DNA of 64,000 bases from Streptomyces sp. CB01635 (GTDB lineage: Bacteria > Actinomycetota > Actinomycetes > Streptomycetales > Streptomycetaceae). How positions within the stretch are numbered: position 1 is the stretch's first letter; each line of letters begins with the position of its first letter. The stretch lies in assembly GCF_002803065.1 (NCBI RefSeq), contig NZ_NNBL01000012.1:1-64000 (forward strand), read 5' to 3'. The notes beneath the pieces were generated by a model, which made no database searches, had not been told where the DNA came from, and saw only the letters and a program-made list of their open reading frames with translations. The position numbers and the translations under genes were made by a program. Below, piece by piece: positions 32,817 to 41,447 of the stretch.

Positions 32817-33839
32817 CTATGTGTTCTGCATCGCGCCCTGCACGGCCGTGGCGTGGAACGTGCGGCGGTACGCCGTCGGCGTCACGCCCAGTGCCGCCTG
32901 GAGGTGCTGCCGCATCGACTGCGCCGTGCCGAAGCCCGACTCGCGCGCCACCTGGTCCATCGACAGATCGCTCGACTCCAGGAGGTGCCGGGCCCGCTCC
33001 ACCCGCTGCTGGGTGAGCCACTGTCCCGGGCTGACACCGGCCTCTTCGCGGAAGCGGCGCGTGAAGGTGCGTACCGACATCGCCTCCTGGGCGGCCAGGT
33101 CGCGCAGCTGGAGCGGTTCGTGAAGGCGGGCGAGCGCCCAGGCGCGCGCCTTCGTCGTCGTCGCGAGCTGGGGTTCGGGGACGGGGCGGTGGATGTACTG
33201 GGCCTGCCCGCCGTCGCGGTGGGGCGGGACGACGGTGTGGCGGGCCACCTCGTTGGCCACCGCCGTGCCGTGGTCCCGGCGGACCAGGTGCAGGCAGAGA
33301 TCGATGCCCGCGGCGACGCCGGCCGACGTCAGGACGTCCCCGTCGTCGATGTACAGGACGTCCGCGTCGACCTTGATCTCGGGGAAGAGCCGCTGGAAGT
33401 GCTCCGCCGACGTCCAGTGAGTGGTCGCCGGGCGCCCGTCCAAATAGCCGGCCGCCGCGAGGACGTAGCTGCCGGTGCAGATCGACACCATCCGTGTGCC
33501 GGTCCTGACCTGCGCGAAGGCCGCCGCCAGCTCGTCGGTGAGTACGCCCTCGTTGACGACGGGGCCGAGCTCGTACGACGCGGGCACGACCACGGTGTCC
33601 GCGGTGGCGAGCGCCTCCGGGCCGTTTCTGATCAGCACGGCGAAGTCGGCGTCCGTCTCCACGGGGCCGGGTTCCCTGACCGAGCACGTCACGACCTCGT
33701 AGAGCGGCCGGCCCGCGGAGTCCTTGGCGCGGCTGAAGATGCGCTGGGTGATGCCGAGTTCGAAGGGGAGCACGCCGTCGAGGGCCAGGACGACCACACG
33801 GTGGGGGCGCTGCGTTCGGGGCGCGGGAGTCTCGGGCAT
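32817..33839 (-). CDS. GlxA-type transcriptional regulator (DJ-1/PfpI plus AraC HTH)
   Basis: This gene encodes 340 residues from ATG 33839. The N-terminal DJ-1/PfpI-like domain (about 12-185) contains RMVSICTGSYVLAAAG with a cysteine at the nucleophile-elbow position. The C-terminal AraC helix-turn-helix pair spans about 230-330 (LAAQEAMSVRTFTRRFREEA and MDQVARESGFGTAQSMRQHL). Such regulators control diverse catabolic or amine-related genes. It converges on the alcohol dehydrogenase with a 7-bp gap and diverges from the MFS transporter gene (start 33914), its most likely target. No CTGAC-N5-GTCAG operator is present. Confidence 0.88.
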   Translation of the reverse strand: MPETPAPRTQRPHRVVVLALDGVLPFELGITQRIFSRAKDSAGRPLYEVVTCSVREPGPVETDADFAVLIRNGPEALATADTVVVPASYELGPVVNEGVLTDELAAAFAQVRTGTRMVSICTGSYVLAAAGYLDGRPATTHWTSAEHFQRLFPEIKVDADVLYIDDGDVLTSAGVAAGIDLCLHLVRRDHGTAVANEVARHTVVPPHRDGGQAQYIHRPVPEPQLATTTKARAWALARLHEPLQLRDLAAQEAMSVRTFTRRFREEAGVSPGQWLTQQRVERARHLLESSDLSMDQVARESGFGTAQSMRQHLQAALGVTPTAYRRTFHATAVQGAMQNT

Positions 33840-33913
33840 GGCTCCGAGTGTATGGCCCGATCCTAGCGAAGGCTGTCTTTCGGGCCACTCGCCCGGAGCG
33901 GGTCCGTGATCCG

Positions 33914-35266
33914 ATGCTGTCTGCTGTGACGCACACAACCGACATCGACGCCGCGGCCAAGGACTCGCCCGGCGCGGGCGCATCCCGTCCGCCCCGCCCC
34001 CGTCCCCGTATCCACCGCGCCTGGTTCGTGGCCGCCGTCACCTTCGTGACGATCATTGGAGCCGCCGCCTTCCGGTCCCTGCCGGGGCTCTTGATCGACC
34101 CGCTGAACGAGGAGTTCCACTGGTCGCGCGGCACCATCGGGCTCGCCGTCTCCATCAACCTCGCGCTCTACGGGCTGACCGCGCCCTTCGCCGCCGCTCT
34201 CATGGACCGGTTCGGAATCCGGCGCGTGGTCGCCGTCGCCCTGGTCGTCATAGCGGCCGGCTCCGGCCTGACCGTGTGGATGGACTCGGCCTGGCAGCTC
34301 CTGCTGTGCTGGGGCCTGCTCGTCGGACTCGGCTCCGGCTCGATGGCCCTCGCCTTCGCCGCGACCGTCACGAACCGGTGGTTCACCGCCCGGCGCGGGC
34401 TCGTCACCGGGATCCTCACGGCCGCTTCCGCGTCGGGGCAGCTCATCTTCCTGCCGCTGCTCTCGTGGATCGTCGAGGTGCACAAGTGGCGGCCCGCGGC
34501 CGTGACGGTGGCGCTCGCGGCCCTCGCCGTCGTGCCGTTCGTGTGGCTGCTGCTGCGCGACCACCCGGCCGACGTGGGGACCACCCCGTACGGCTCCGCG
34601 GAGTTCGTCGAGAAGCCGCCGCCCGTCACCGGGGCCGCCCGCCGCACCGTGAGCGTGCTCTTCAAGGCCGCCCGTACGGGTCCCTTCTGGCTGCTCGCCG
34701 GGACGTTCGCGATCTGCGGCGCCTCCACGAACGGGCTCGTCCAGACGCACTTCGTACCGGCCGCGCACGATCACGGGATGCCGATCACCGCGGCGGCCTC
34801 GCTGCTCGCCGTGGTGGGAGTCTTCGACGTCGTCGGGACCGTGGCGTCGGGCTGGTTCACCGACCGCTTCGACCCGCGGCGGCTGCTCGCGGTGTACTAC
34901 GCGCTGCGTGGGGTCTCCCTGCTGTTCCTGCCGATGCTCCTCGCCCCGTCCGTCCACCCGCCGATGGTCTTCTTCATCGTCTTCTACGGGCTCGACTGGG
35001 TCGCCACCGTGCCGCCCACCCTGGCCCTGTGCCGTGAGTACTACGGCGAGGACAGCGCGATCGTGTTCGGCTGGGTGCTCGCCTCGCACCAGGTGGGTGC
35101 CGCGCTCGTCGCCTTCCTCGGCGGCGTCGCCCGTGACACGTTCGGCTCGTACGACGTCGTCTGGTACGCGTCCGGCGCGCTGTGCGCGGCGGCGGCCCTG
35201 ATGGCGCTGGTCATCCGGCGCCGGACCGCCGATGCCGATGGGCTCCTGGTGGCCGACCTCGCCTGA
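33914..35266 (+). CDS. Major facilitator superfamily transporter
   Basis: This gene encodes 450 residues from ATG 33914, with GGAGCGGG about 12 bases upstream; an upstream in-frame ATG at 33848 has no RBS. About twelve membrane segments are present, with the MFS motif GTVASGWFTDRFDPRR between helices 8 and 9 and ALMDRFGIRRV between helices 2 and 3. The layout resembles monocarboxylate or oxalate:formate-type carriers. It could import the substrate of the surrounding catabolic genes, but it lacks their operator and is divergent from the AraC-type regulator. The stop directly abuts the flavin reductase gene. Confidence 0.85.
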   Translation: MLSAVTHTTDIDAAAKDSPGAGASRPPRPRPRIHRAWFVAAVTFVTIIGAAAFRSLPGLLIDPLNEEFHWSRGTIGLAVSINLALYGLTAPFAAALMDRFGIRRVVAVALVVIAAGSGLTVWMDSAWQLLLCWGLLVGLGSGSMALAFAATVTNRWFTARRGLVTGILTAASASGQLIFLPLLSWIVEVHKWRPAAVTVALAALAVVPFVWLLLRDHPADVGTTPYGSAEFVEKPPPVTGAARRTVSVLFKAARTGPFWLLAGTFAICGASTNGLVQTHFVPAAHDHGMPITAAASLLAVVGVFDVVGTVASGWFTDRFDPRRLLAVYYALRGVSLLFLPMLLAPSVHPPMVFFIVFYGLDWVATVPPTLALCREYYGEDSAIVFGWVLASHQVGAALVAFLGGVARDTFGSYDVVWYASGALCAAAALMALVIRRRTADADGLLVADLA

Positions 35267-35884
35267 TCAGTGCTCGAAGCGGCCGAACGCGCCCTTGTGG
35301 AACAGCAGCGGGGACGCCTCGCCCTCCGCCGTCCCGAGCGCCTCCACCCGGCCCACCACGATGAGGTGGTCCCCGCCCGTGTGGACCGCGTGGATCGTGC
35401 AGTCGACCCACGCGGGCGCGCCCGCGAGGCGCGGCGAGCCCGTCACCGGCGCCGCGTCGTGCTCGACGCCCGCGAACTTGTCCGTGCCGCGCGCAGCGAA
35501 GGACCGGCACAGCGCGCCCTGGTCCGCGCCCAGGACGTTCACGCAGAAGACGCCGGCGCTCGCGATGCGCGGCCAGGTCGTGGACGTACGGGCCACCATG
35601 AACGCCACCAGTGGCGGGTCCAGGGAGAGCGAGGAGAAGGACTGGCAGGCGAAGCCGGCTGGGGGAGCGCCGGGGTGCGGGGGCGGCGCCGTGACGACCG
35701 TGACGCCGGTGGCGAAGTGGCCGAGGACGCGACGGAACTCGCCGGGGTCCAGTGGCGCCCGCTCGTCCTCGCCCACCGCCCGTAGCTCCGGACGCGGCAG
35801 CACGTCCACCGGCTCGGCGGACGTGGGCGCACCGACCGACCGGAGGTACCTGACCACCGTCGCTGCCATTCCTGCGTGTCCCAT
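35267..35884 (-). CDS. Flavin reductase domain protein
   Basis: This gene encodes 205 residues from ATG 35884; an ATG at 35869 is possible. The flavin-reductase-like split-barrel domain covers about residues 45-200: FRRVLGHFATGVTVVTA, then FACQSFSSLSLDPPLVAFMV and the C-terminal GDHLIVVGRVEAL. HpaC/HsaB-type members supply reduced FMN or FAD to a two-component monooxygenase. No matching oxygenase is next to it; the flavin monooxygenase at 39257 is a different class that reduces its own flavin. A perfect operator lies 18 bp upstream. Confidence 0.88.
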   Translation of the reverse strand: MGHAGMAATVVRYLRSVGAPTSAEPVDVLPRPELRAVGEDERAPLDPGEFRRVLGHFATGVTVVTAPPPHPGAPPAGFACQSFSSLSLDPPLVAFMVARTSTTWPRIASAGVFCVNVLGADQGALCRSFAARGTDKFAGVEHDAAPVTGSPRLAGAPAWVDCTIHAVHTGGDHLIVVGRVEALGTAEGEASPLLFHKGAFGRFEH

Positions 35885-35901
35885 CACACCTACGATTGAA
35901 G

Positions 35902-35916
35902 CTGACGATGCGTCAG
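35902..35916. promoter_or_regulatory. Operator CTGAC-N5-GTCAG (site 4)
   Basis: CTGACGATGCGTCAG is a perfect inverted repeat, also perfect over the extended GACG-N3-CGTC form. It lies 18-32 bp upstream of the flavin reductase start and probably overlaps its promoter. Confidence 0.8.
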
Positions 35917-35967
35917 ATAGGAAGTGGTGGGCCCGAATTCGATGACGGCGTCCAGCTGCGAAGTCGG

Positions 35968-36756
35968 CTAGCGGCCCTTGTACGTCGGGTCGCGGCGCTC
36001 CTTGAAGGAGGCGACGCCCTCCTGTGCGTCCGCCGTCGTCATGTTGATCTCCTGTGCCGTCGCCTCCGCCGCGAACGCCGTCGCGCGGTCCGACTCCAGG
36101 GAGGCGTTGACCAGCTGCTTGGTCATGGCGATGGCCCGCGTCGGACCGCTCGCCAGGCGCGCCGCCCACTCCTGGGCCGTCTTGCGCAGCTCCCCGTCCG
36201 GGACCGTGCGGTTGACCAGGCCCAGGCGTTCCGCGTCCGCCGAGGAGAGCGCGTCGCCGAAGAACATCAGCTCCTTGGCCCGCTGCGGCCCGATGAGGCG
36301 CGGCAGCAGATAGGCGCCGCCCCCGTCGGGGACCAGGCCGCGGCGCACGAAGACCTCGATGAACCGGGCCGACTCAGCCGCGAGCACCAGATCGCACGCG
36401 AACGCCAGATGCGCCCCGATCCCGGCCGCCGTCCCGTTGACCGCCGCGACGACCGGCTTCTCGCAGTCCATGACCGCCGCGATCAGACGTTGCGCGCCCA
36501 GCCGGATCGTGCGTGCCACGTCACCGGGCACGCGCGGCCCCGAGGCCGGCGCACCCCGCAGGTCCGCCCCGGCGCAGAACCCCCTGCCGGTCGCCGTGAT
36601 GACGACGGCGCGCACGTCGGGGTCGGCGGAGGCGCTGTTCAGGATGCCGATGATCTCCTCACGCTGGTCCCAGGTCAGCGCGTTCATGGCCTCGGGACGG
36701 TTGAGCGTGATCCAGGTGACGGCGTCGGTGGTGGTGCACTCGATGGTGGCGGACAT
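35968..36756 (-). CDS. Enoyl-CoA hydratase/isomerase
   Basis: This gene encodes 262 residues from ATG 36756, with AAGAGG upstream. Crotonase landmarks are NRPEAMNAL (about 19-27), oxyanion loop CAGADLRGA (about 61-69), NGTAAGIGAHLAFACD (about 107-122) and the C-terminal FKERRDPTYKGR. It hydrates an enoyl-CoA or carries out related chemistry. The gene follows the ADP-forming ligase gene on the same strand with a 64-bp gap, so it is probably transcribed with it from the tandem operators at 39073-39111. It ends 52 bp before operator site 4. Confidence 0.9.
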   Translation of the reverse strand: MSATIECTTTDAVTWITLNRPEAMNALTWDQREEIIGILNSASADPDVRAVVITATGRGFCAGADLRGAPASGPRVPGDVARTIRLGAQRLIAAVMDCEKPVVAAVNGTAAGIGAHLAFACDLVLAAESARFIEVFVRRGLVPDGGGAYLLPRLIGPQRAKELMFFGDALSSADAERLGLVNRTVPDGELRKTAQEWAARLASGPTRAIAMTKQLVNASLESDRATAFAAEATAQEINMTTADAQEGVASFKERRDPTYKGR

Positions 36757-36820
36757 GACCTCTTCTTCCCTGTACGGAGGCGGGCGCGGGCGGCGGGCGT
36801 GTGCGCGGTACCGGCCGGGC

Positions 36821-39037
36821 TCAGTGGCAGACGGCCAGCGCGTCGAGCGCCACCGCGCCCTGGCCCCGGGGGAGCACCATCAGCGGGTTGATGTCCAACT
36901 CCGCGAGTTCGTCGCCCAGTTCGAGGGCCATCCGCTGGACCCGCAGGACGACCTCCACCAGCGCGTCCATGTCCACGGGCGGCGCCCCCCGCATCCCGTC
37001 CAGAAGCGGCCTGCCCCGCAGTTCGTCGAGCATCGCCCGCGCCTGGTCCTCCGCGAACGGCGGCACCCTCACCGCCGTGTCCCGCAGCACCTCCACGAGT
37101 ACGCCGCCCAGGCCCACGGTCACCGTCGGGCCGAACAGGTCGTCCTGCGTGACCCCGACGACCATCTCGACGCCCCGCTCGACCATCTGGCAGACCAGGA
37201 CGCCGTCCAGGTCGAGGCCCTCGTAACGGGCGATGTCGGTGAGTTCCCGGTAGGCGTCCCTGACCTGGCTGGCCGAGGTCAGGCCGACCTTGACCAGGCC
37301 GAGGTCCGACTTGTGCGCCAGCCGCGCCCCGGACGCCTTCATGACGACGGGGTAGCCGACCTGCCCGGCCGCCCGTACGGCCGCCGCGGCGCTGGTGACG
37401 AGCTGCTCGCGCGGTACGCGGATGCCGTACGCCCGCAGGAGCTGCTTCGCGGCGTGCTCGCTGAGCTGGCGGCCCGGGCGCATCAGGGCCTGGGCCTTGC
37501 GGAAGGAGGGGGAGGGCGTGCGGGGCGCCTCGGTGAAGGGCGAGCGGTAGGCGGCCGTGAACCGGTGGTGGTCCAGATAGGCGCGCACGGCCGTGATGCA
37601 GTTCCCGAACGTGCGGAACGTCGCGAGGCGCGAGGAGCCGAGAAGCGTCTCGCGGTAGGCGTCCTCGGTGCCCAGCGGCGAGCCCCAGACGACGCAGATC
37701 AGCTTGTCCGTGCGCTCCGCCGCCTCTGCCAGGTCCCGGGCCAGCTTGTCGCTCATCGGGGGGAACGGGCCGGTGATCGGGCAGATCAGGACGCCTATGG
37801 ACGGGTCCTGGAGGATCGACTCGATGATTTTGGGGCCGCGCCAGTCACCCACGGGGTGGCCGCCGTTGTCGATCGGGTTCGCGACGTTGAGGTACTCCGG
37901 GATCCACTGGTGCAGCTCCTGCTGCTTCGCCTCGGACAGCGCCGGCAGGGTCAGGCCCGCGCGCGTGGCCAGGTCGGCGAAGTGGGCACCGGTGCCGCCG
38001 GATATCGAGTAGACCGCCACGCCGTCGGCGCGCGGGGGCCGCGCCCGCGCCAACAGGGCAGCCGTGTCCTGGAGTTCGTCGAGTCCGTCGACCCTGATCA
38101 CGCCGAACTGGCGCATCGCCGCGTCCACCACCGTGTCCGCGCCGGTCAGCTTGCCCGTGTGCGAGGCCGCCATGCGGGCACCCGTCTCGGTGCGGCCGAC
38201 CTTGACGGCCACGACGGGTACGCCGTTGCGCGCCGCGCGGTCCGCCGCGAGCAGGAAGCCGCGCCCGTCCTTGAGGCCCTCCACGTAACACGCGATCGCC
38301 CCGACCTCCGGGCGCTCGGCGAAGTACGAGATGAAGTCCGCGGTCTCCAGGTCCGCCTCGTTGCCCGTGGGCGCCCAGTGCGAGAGCCGTACGCCCAGCT
38401 CCTGCATCGTGTAGAGGGGGCGGCCCTGGTGGCCGGACTGCGTGATCAGGGCGATGGCCGGCCCTTCGAGGTCCTCGCGGAACTCGGAGAACGCGTTCAG
38501 GTTGGTGTTCGGGCCGAGCAGGCGCATACCCGAGCGGCTGACCGCCGCGGACAGGGACGACTGCGCGGCCGCCCCCTCCTCGCCCGTCTCGGCGAAGCCC
38601 GACGCGAAGGCCACCGCGAACTTCACCTTGGCCTGGGCCAGTTCCTCGATGACCGGCAGCGGGTCCGAGATGAGGAGTACGGCGAGGTCGACGGGTTCGG
38701 GCAGCGCGGAGACGCCCGGCGAGCACGGGATGCCGAAGACGGTCTCGCGGGTGGGGTGCACGGGGTGGAGGCGGGCGCCCACGCGCTCCGCCCACGCGAT
38801 CAGCTGCCGCGTGATGCCCGTGTTCGGGCGGCCCTCGGCGTCGGACGCGCCGATGACCGCTATCGATTCGGGCCGGAAGAAACGGTCCAGGTCGGGCACC
38901 TCGCGGTGCAGTGGCCTGCCGCTCACGTCCAGGTCGTCCGCCCTGCTGTGCACGGCGGGTGCCGGCTGCTCTCCGCAGGCGATCGTGCGGGCCCGGCGGG
39001 GGTCGGTGGTCAGGGTGCCGTATGTCGATCCAAGCAT
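36821..39037 (-). CDS. ADP-forming acyl-CoA synthetase (acetate--CoA ligase family)
   Basis: This gene encodes 738 residues from ATG 39037. It fuses both subunits of NDP-forming acyl-CoA ligases. A CoA-binding Rossmann domain lies near residues 50-180 (RFFRPESIAVIGASD). A ligase domain contains VAVKVGRTETGARMAASHTG, with the probable phospho-histidine. A C-terminal ATP-grasp domain covers about 510-735 (GYPVVMKASGARLAHKSDLG, ELAELDINPLMV). It makes acyl-CoA with ATP to ADP and can be reversible. Two perfect operators lie upstream at 39073 and 39097. With two AMP-forming ligases, the regulon has three ways to make CoA esters. Confidence 0.9.
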   Translation of the reverse strand: MLGSTYGTLTTDPRRARTIACGEQPAPAVHSRADDLDVSGRPLHREVPDLDRFFRPESIAVIGASDAEGRPNTGITRQLIAWAERVGARLHPVHPTRETVFGIPCSPGVSALPEPVDLAVLLISDPLPVIEELAQAKVKFAVAFASGFAETGEEGAAAQSSLSAAVSRSGMRLLGPNTNLNAFSEFREDLEGPAIALITQSGHQGRPLYTMQELGVRLSHWAPTGNEADLETADFISYFAERPEVGAIACYVEGLKDGRGFLLAADRAARNGVPVVAVKVGRTETGARMAASHTGKLTGADTVVDAAMRQFGVIRVDGLDELQDTAALLARARPPRADGVAVYSISGGTGAHFADLATRAGLTLPALSEAKQQELHQWIPEYLNVANPIDNGGHPVGDWRGPKIIESILQDPSIGVLICPITGPFPPMSDKLARDLAEAAERTDKLICVVWGSPLGTEDAYRETLLGSSRLATFRTFGNCITAVRAYLDHHRFTAAYRSPFTEAPRTPSPSFRKAQALMRPGRQLSEHAAKQLLRAYGIRVPREQLVTSAAAAVRAAGQVGYPVVMKASGARLAHKSDLGLVKVGLTSASQVRDAYRELTDIARYEGLDLDGVLVCQMVERGVEMVVGVTQDDLFGPTVTVGLGGVLVEVLRDTAVRVPPFAEDQARAMLDELRGRPLLDGMRGAPPVDMDALVEVVLRVQRMALELGDELAELDINPLMVLPRGQGAVALDALAVCH

Positions 39038-39072
39038 CGGGTCCGCCCGCTCCTCGACTGGTGCTCACGTAA

Positions 39073-39087
39073 CTGACGTAGTGTCAG
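39073..39087. promoter_or_regulatory. Operator CTGAC-N5-GTCAG (site 5)
   Basis: CTGACGTAGTGTCAG has perfect arms and lies 36 bp upstream of the ADP-forming ligase start. It forms a tandem pair with site 6; the centres are 24 bp apart, a little over two helical turns. Confidence 0.8.
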
Positions 39088-39096
39088 ATTACTGAA

Positions 39097-39111
39097 CTGA
39101 CGCTGTGTCAG
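39097..39111. promoter_or_regulatory. Operator CTGAC-N5-GTCAG (site 6)
   Basis: CTGACGCTGTGTCAG has perfect arms. It is the distal member of the tandem pair upstream of the ADP-forming ligase gene. Confidence 0.8.
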
Positions 39112-39256
39112 GAACAGGGCTGCACGCAAAGGCTGTCACGGGTGTTCCCGCGGGCGTACGGGTTGGAACGGCGGGATGTGGCCACTGTGCAATGGGTGGC
39201 GTCGCGAGCGGATGGCTGCGTGCGGGTCGGTGGCCGGCCGGCGGCGCCGGCCGGGA

Positions 39257-40408
39257 TCAGCCCGCGATCGCCTTCGCGATCTTCCGTGCGTCCAGGGCCA
39301 GTTCGCGGAACATGCCGCTGATCGGGTTCGTGTAACCCGTGAAGTAGAGGCCGGGTGCGGCGGGATCGGTCCGCCGGCCGTGCCTGGTCGGGCGGCCCCG
39401 GTCGTCGAGGACGCCGAGGTGGCCCACCAGGTCTTCCAGTGCGCGCCGGTACCCCGTCGCCGCGATCACCGCGTCGGGGGTGATGTGCGCGCCGTCGGCG
39501 AGGAGCACCTTGCCGTCCTCGAACGACTCGACGGCCGCGACCGGTTCGACCCGGCCCGTGCGTACGGCGTCGATCAGGCCGACGTCCTGCACGGGGATCG
39601 CGCCCTCGCGCACCCGCGAGTAGAGGCCGGTCGTGGGTCTGGGCAGGCCCTGTTCCGCCAGGTCGGGCACGCTGAGCTTCGCCATCGGGCGGGCCAGGCG
39701 GTCCACGAGCGCCACGGGCAGCCTGCGGCACAGGATGCCGGTCCGCTGTGCGGGCCAGCCCGCGGTGGACCGGCGCACGATGTGGGGCGCCGTGCGGACC
39801 GCGAGCCGGACGCGGGATGCGCCGCCCTCGGCGAGGTCCACGGCGATCTCGGCGCCGGTGTTGCCGACGCCGACGACCAGTACGTCACGGCCCGCGTACG
39901 GCTTCGCGTTGCGGTAGTCGCCCGCGTGGAGGAGCTCGCCCGTGTACGAGGAGCGGCCCGGCCAGTCGGGCAGGCGCGGGGTGTGGTTGTAGCCCGTGGC
40001 CACCACGACGGCGCTCGCGGCCAGTTCACGGCCGCCCGAGGCGCGTACGAGCCAGCCGTCCTCTGTGCGCTCCACGCGCGAGACCGCCACACCCGTGACG
40101 ATCTCCAGCTGGTGGTGCTCGGCGTACTTCTCCAGGTAGCGCACGACGTCGTCGCGGGACACCCAGCGGCCGAAGCGGCGCGGGATCGCGAGGCCGGGGA
40201 GCCCGGAGAGCTTGCGGGTGGTGTGCAGGTGGAGGCGGTCGTAGTGGCGGCGCCAGGACGCCCCGACGTGCTCCGACTTCTCCAGGATCACGGCCCGTAC
40301 GCCCCGCTCGCGCAGCGCCGCGGCTGCGGCGAGGCCGCCCGGGCCGCCCCCGATGACGTACACGGGGCGGTCCTGGTTGCGTGCGGCGGGCGCGGGCTCG
40401 GTGACCAT
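39257..40408 (-). CDS. Flavin-containing monooxygenase-like NAD(P)H oxidoreductase
   Basis: This gene encodes 383 residues from ATG 40408; an in-frame GTG at 40426 is an alternative, and neither has a clear RBS. The first dinucleotide motif, VIGGGPGGLAAA, lies near residues 19-30. A second Rossmann motif, VVGVGNTGAEIA, lies near 180-191. The family signature ATGYNHTPRLPDWPG is present, as is ATGYR before the C terminus. It resembles the YUCCA/CzcO group that hydroxylates or oxidises hydrophobic substrates. It is divergent from the DoxX/DUF35 operon, with operator site 7 between them, so it belongs to the regulon. Confidence 0.87.
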   Translation of the reverse strand: MVTEPAPAARNQDRPVYVIGGGPGGLAAAAALRERGVRAVILEKSEHVGASWRRHYDRLHLHTTRKLSGLPGLAIPRRFGRWVSRDDVVRYLEKYAEHHQLEIVTGVAVSRVERTEDGWLVRASGGRELAASAVVVATGYNHTPRLPDWPGRSSYTGELLHAGDYRNAKPYAGRDVLVVGVGNTGAEIAVDLAEGGASRVRLAVRTAPHIVRRSTAGWPAQRTGILCRRLPVALVDRLARPMAKLSVPDLAEQGLPRPTTGLYSRVREGAIPVQDVGLIDAVRTGRVEPVAAVESFEDGKVLLADGAHITPDAVIAATGYRRALEDLVGHLGVLDDRGRPTRHGRRTDPAAPGLYFTGYTNPISGMFRELALDARKIAKAIAG

Positions 40409-40519
40409 GAGTGCGAGCGTAATCACCGTTCGATTTGATGGGTCTCGGTCAAGACCGGAATCGGTTGCGAATTCATCACGGCGTACGCCCCTTGCGGTAG
40501 CGCCCCCGCGTGCGCTGAA

Positions 40520-40534
40520 CTGACGTTCCGTCAG
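40520..40534. promoter_or_regulatory. Operator CTGAC-N5-GTCAG (site 7)
   Basis: CTGACGTTCCGTCAG is perfect and is followed by AAAC. It lies 24 bp before the DoxX gene start and upstream of the divergent flavin monooxygenase gene. Confidence 0.8.
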
Positions 40535-40557
40535 AAACGGAGAGGAGGGCCCCGGTC

Positions 40558-41010
40558 GTGGACTCGATCTGGCTCGACGGCGTCGAATGGCTGGCCGTGC
40601 TGCGCATAGGCCTCGGACTGTGGTGGCTGGAGAGCTGGCGGCACAAGGACAAGAAGGGCTGGTTCGAGCGGGGCACCGGCATCGCCTGGGCCGCCGACGT
40701 CGCCGCGAAGCACCGGTGGAACGCCGTGCGCAGCGGCTTCGGCGCGGTCGTCACCCCCCGGCCGAAAGTGATGGCGTACATCGTCGTCTACGCCGAACTG
40801 GCCCTGGGCCTCGGTCTCGTGGCGGGGCTGCTGACACCCGTGGCCCTCATCGGCGGGCTGCTCCTGAATCTCCTGTACCTGGTCCTGATGATCCACGACT
40901 GGGCCGAGCAGGGACAGAACGCGATGATGGCCCTCATCTCGCTCGTGGCGCTCTTCGCCATGTCCTGGCAGGCATGGTCTCTCGACGCGGCGATCGGACT
41001 CTTCCTGTGA
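40558..41010 (+). CDS. DoxX-family membrane protein
   Basis: This gene encodes 150 residues from GTG 40558, with GGAGAGGAGGG upstream. Four hydrophobic segments are predicted: WLAVLRIGLGLWWLES, MAYIVVYAELALGLGLVAG, VALIGGLLLNLLYLVLMI and AMMALISLVALFAMSW. DoxX proteins are small quinone-linked or otherwise redox-associated membrane subunits. It is coupled to the DUF35 gene by a GTGA overlap and controlled by operator site 7. It may pass electrons from the oxidoreductases of the pathway to the quinone pool, but that is inference. Confidence 0.82.
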   Translation: MDSIWLDGVEWLAVLRIGLGLWWLESWRHKDKKGWFERGTGIAWAADVAAKHRWNAVRSGFGAVVTPRPKVMAYIVVYAELALGLGLVAGLLTPVALIGGLLLNLLYLVLMIHDWAEQGQNAMMALISLVALFAMSWQAWSLDAAIGLFL

Positions 41011-41423
41011 CTCTTCCCGCGACCGTACGGTTCGACCTGCCCGAGCCCGACGCCTTCACCCGCCCCTACTGGGATGCGGCCGCCGACGGGACCCTGCTGC
41101 TCCGCCGCTGCCGCGCGTGTGAGCGAGCCCATCACTATCCGCGCGAGTTCTGCCCGCACTGCTGGAGCGAGGACGTGGTGTGGGAGCGGGCGTCCGGGAC
41201 GGCCGTCCTCTACACCTGGTCCGTCGTCCACCGGAACGACCTGCCGCCCTTCGGCACCCGCACCCCGTACATCGCAGCCGTCGTCGACCTCGCGGAGGGC
41301 CCGCGGATGATGACGGAAGTCGTGGACGCGGAGGGCGACGAGCTGCGCGCAGGAATGCCCCTGGAGGTCACCTTCCGTCAGGTGGAGGGCTTCGCCGTCC
41401 CCGTATTTCGCTCGCGGACGTGA
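41007..41423 (+). CDS. Zn-ribbon OB-fold protein (DUF35/ChsH2-like)
   Basis: This gene encodes 138 residues from GTG 41007, overlapping the DoxX stop. The N-terminal rubredoxin-like zinc ribbon has CRACERAHHYPREFCPHC (about residues 29-46), and the OB fold follows (GTAVLYTWSVVHRNDLPPF, MPLEVTFRQVEGFAVPVF). DUF35 proteins bind acyl-CoA and partner SCP2-type thiolases or dehydratase domains; ChsH2 with Ltp2 performs retro-aldol cleavage of steroid side chains. The likely thiolase partner here is at 46465 or 56782. The second DUF35 protein at 56241 is beside its thiolase gene. Confidence 0.88.
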   Translation: MTLPATVRFDLPEPDAFTRPYWDAAADGTLLLRRCRACERAHHYPREFCPHCWSEDVVWERASGTAVLYTWSVVHRNDLPPFGTRTPYIAAVVDLAEGPRMMTEVVDAEGDELRAGMPLEVTFRQVEGFAVPVFRSRT

Positions 41424-41447
41424 GGGGACGGGCGGCACCATGCGGTC

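Noticed and set aside
37256..37283. CTGAC and GTCAG arms inside the ADP-forming ligase gene
   Set aside because: The arms are about 14 bp apart rather than 5 and lie in coding sequence, so this does not fit the operator spacing.
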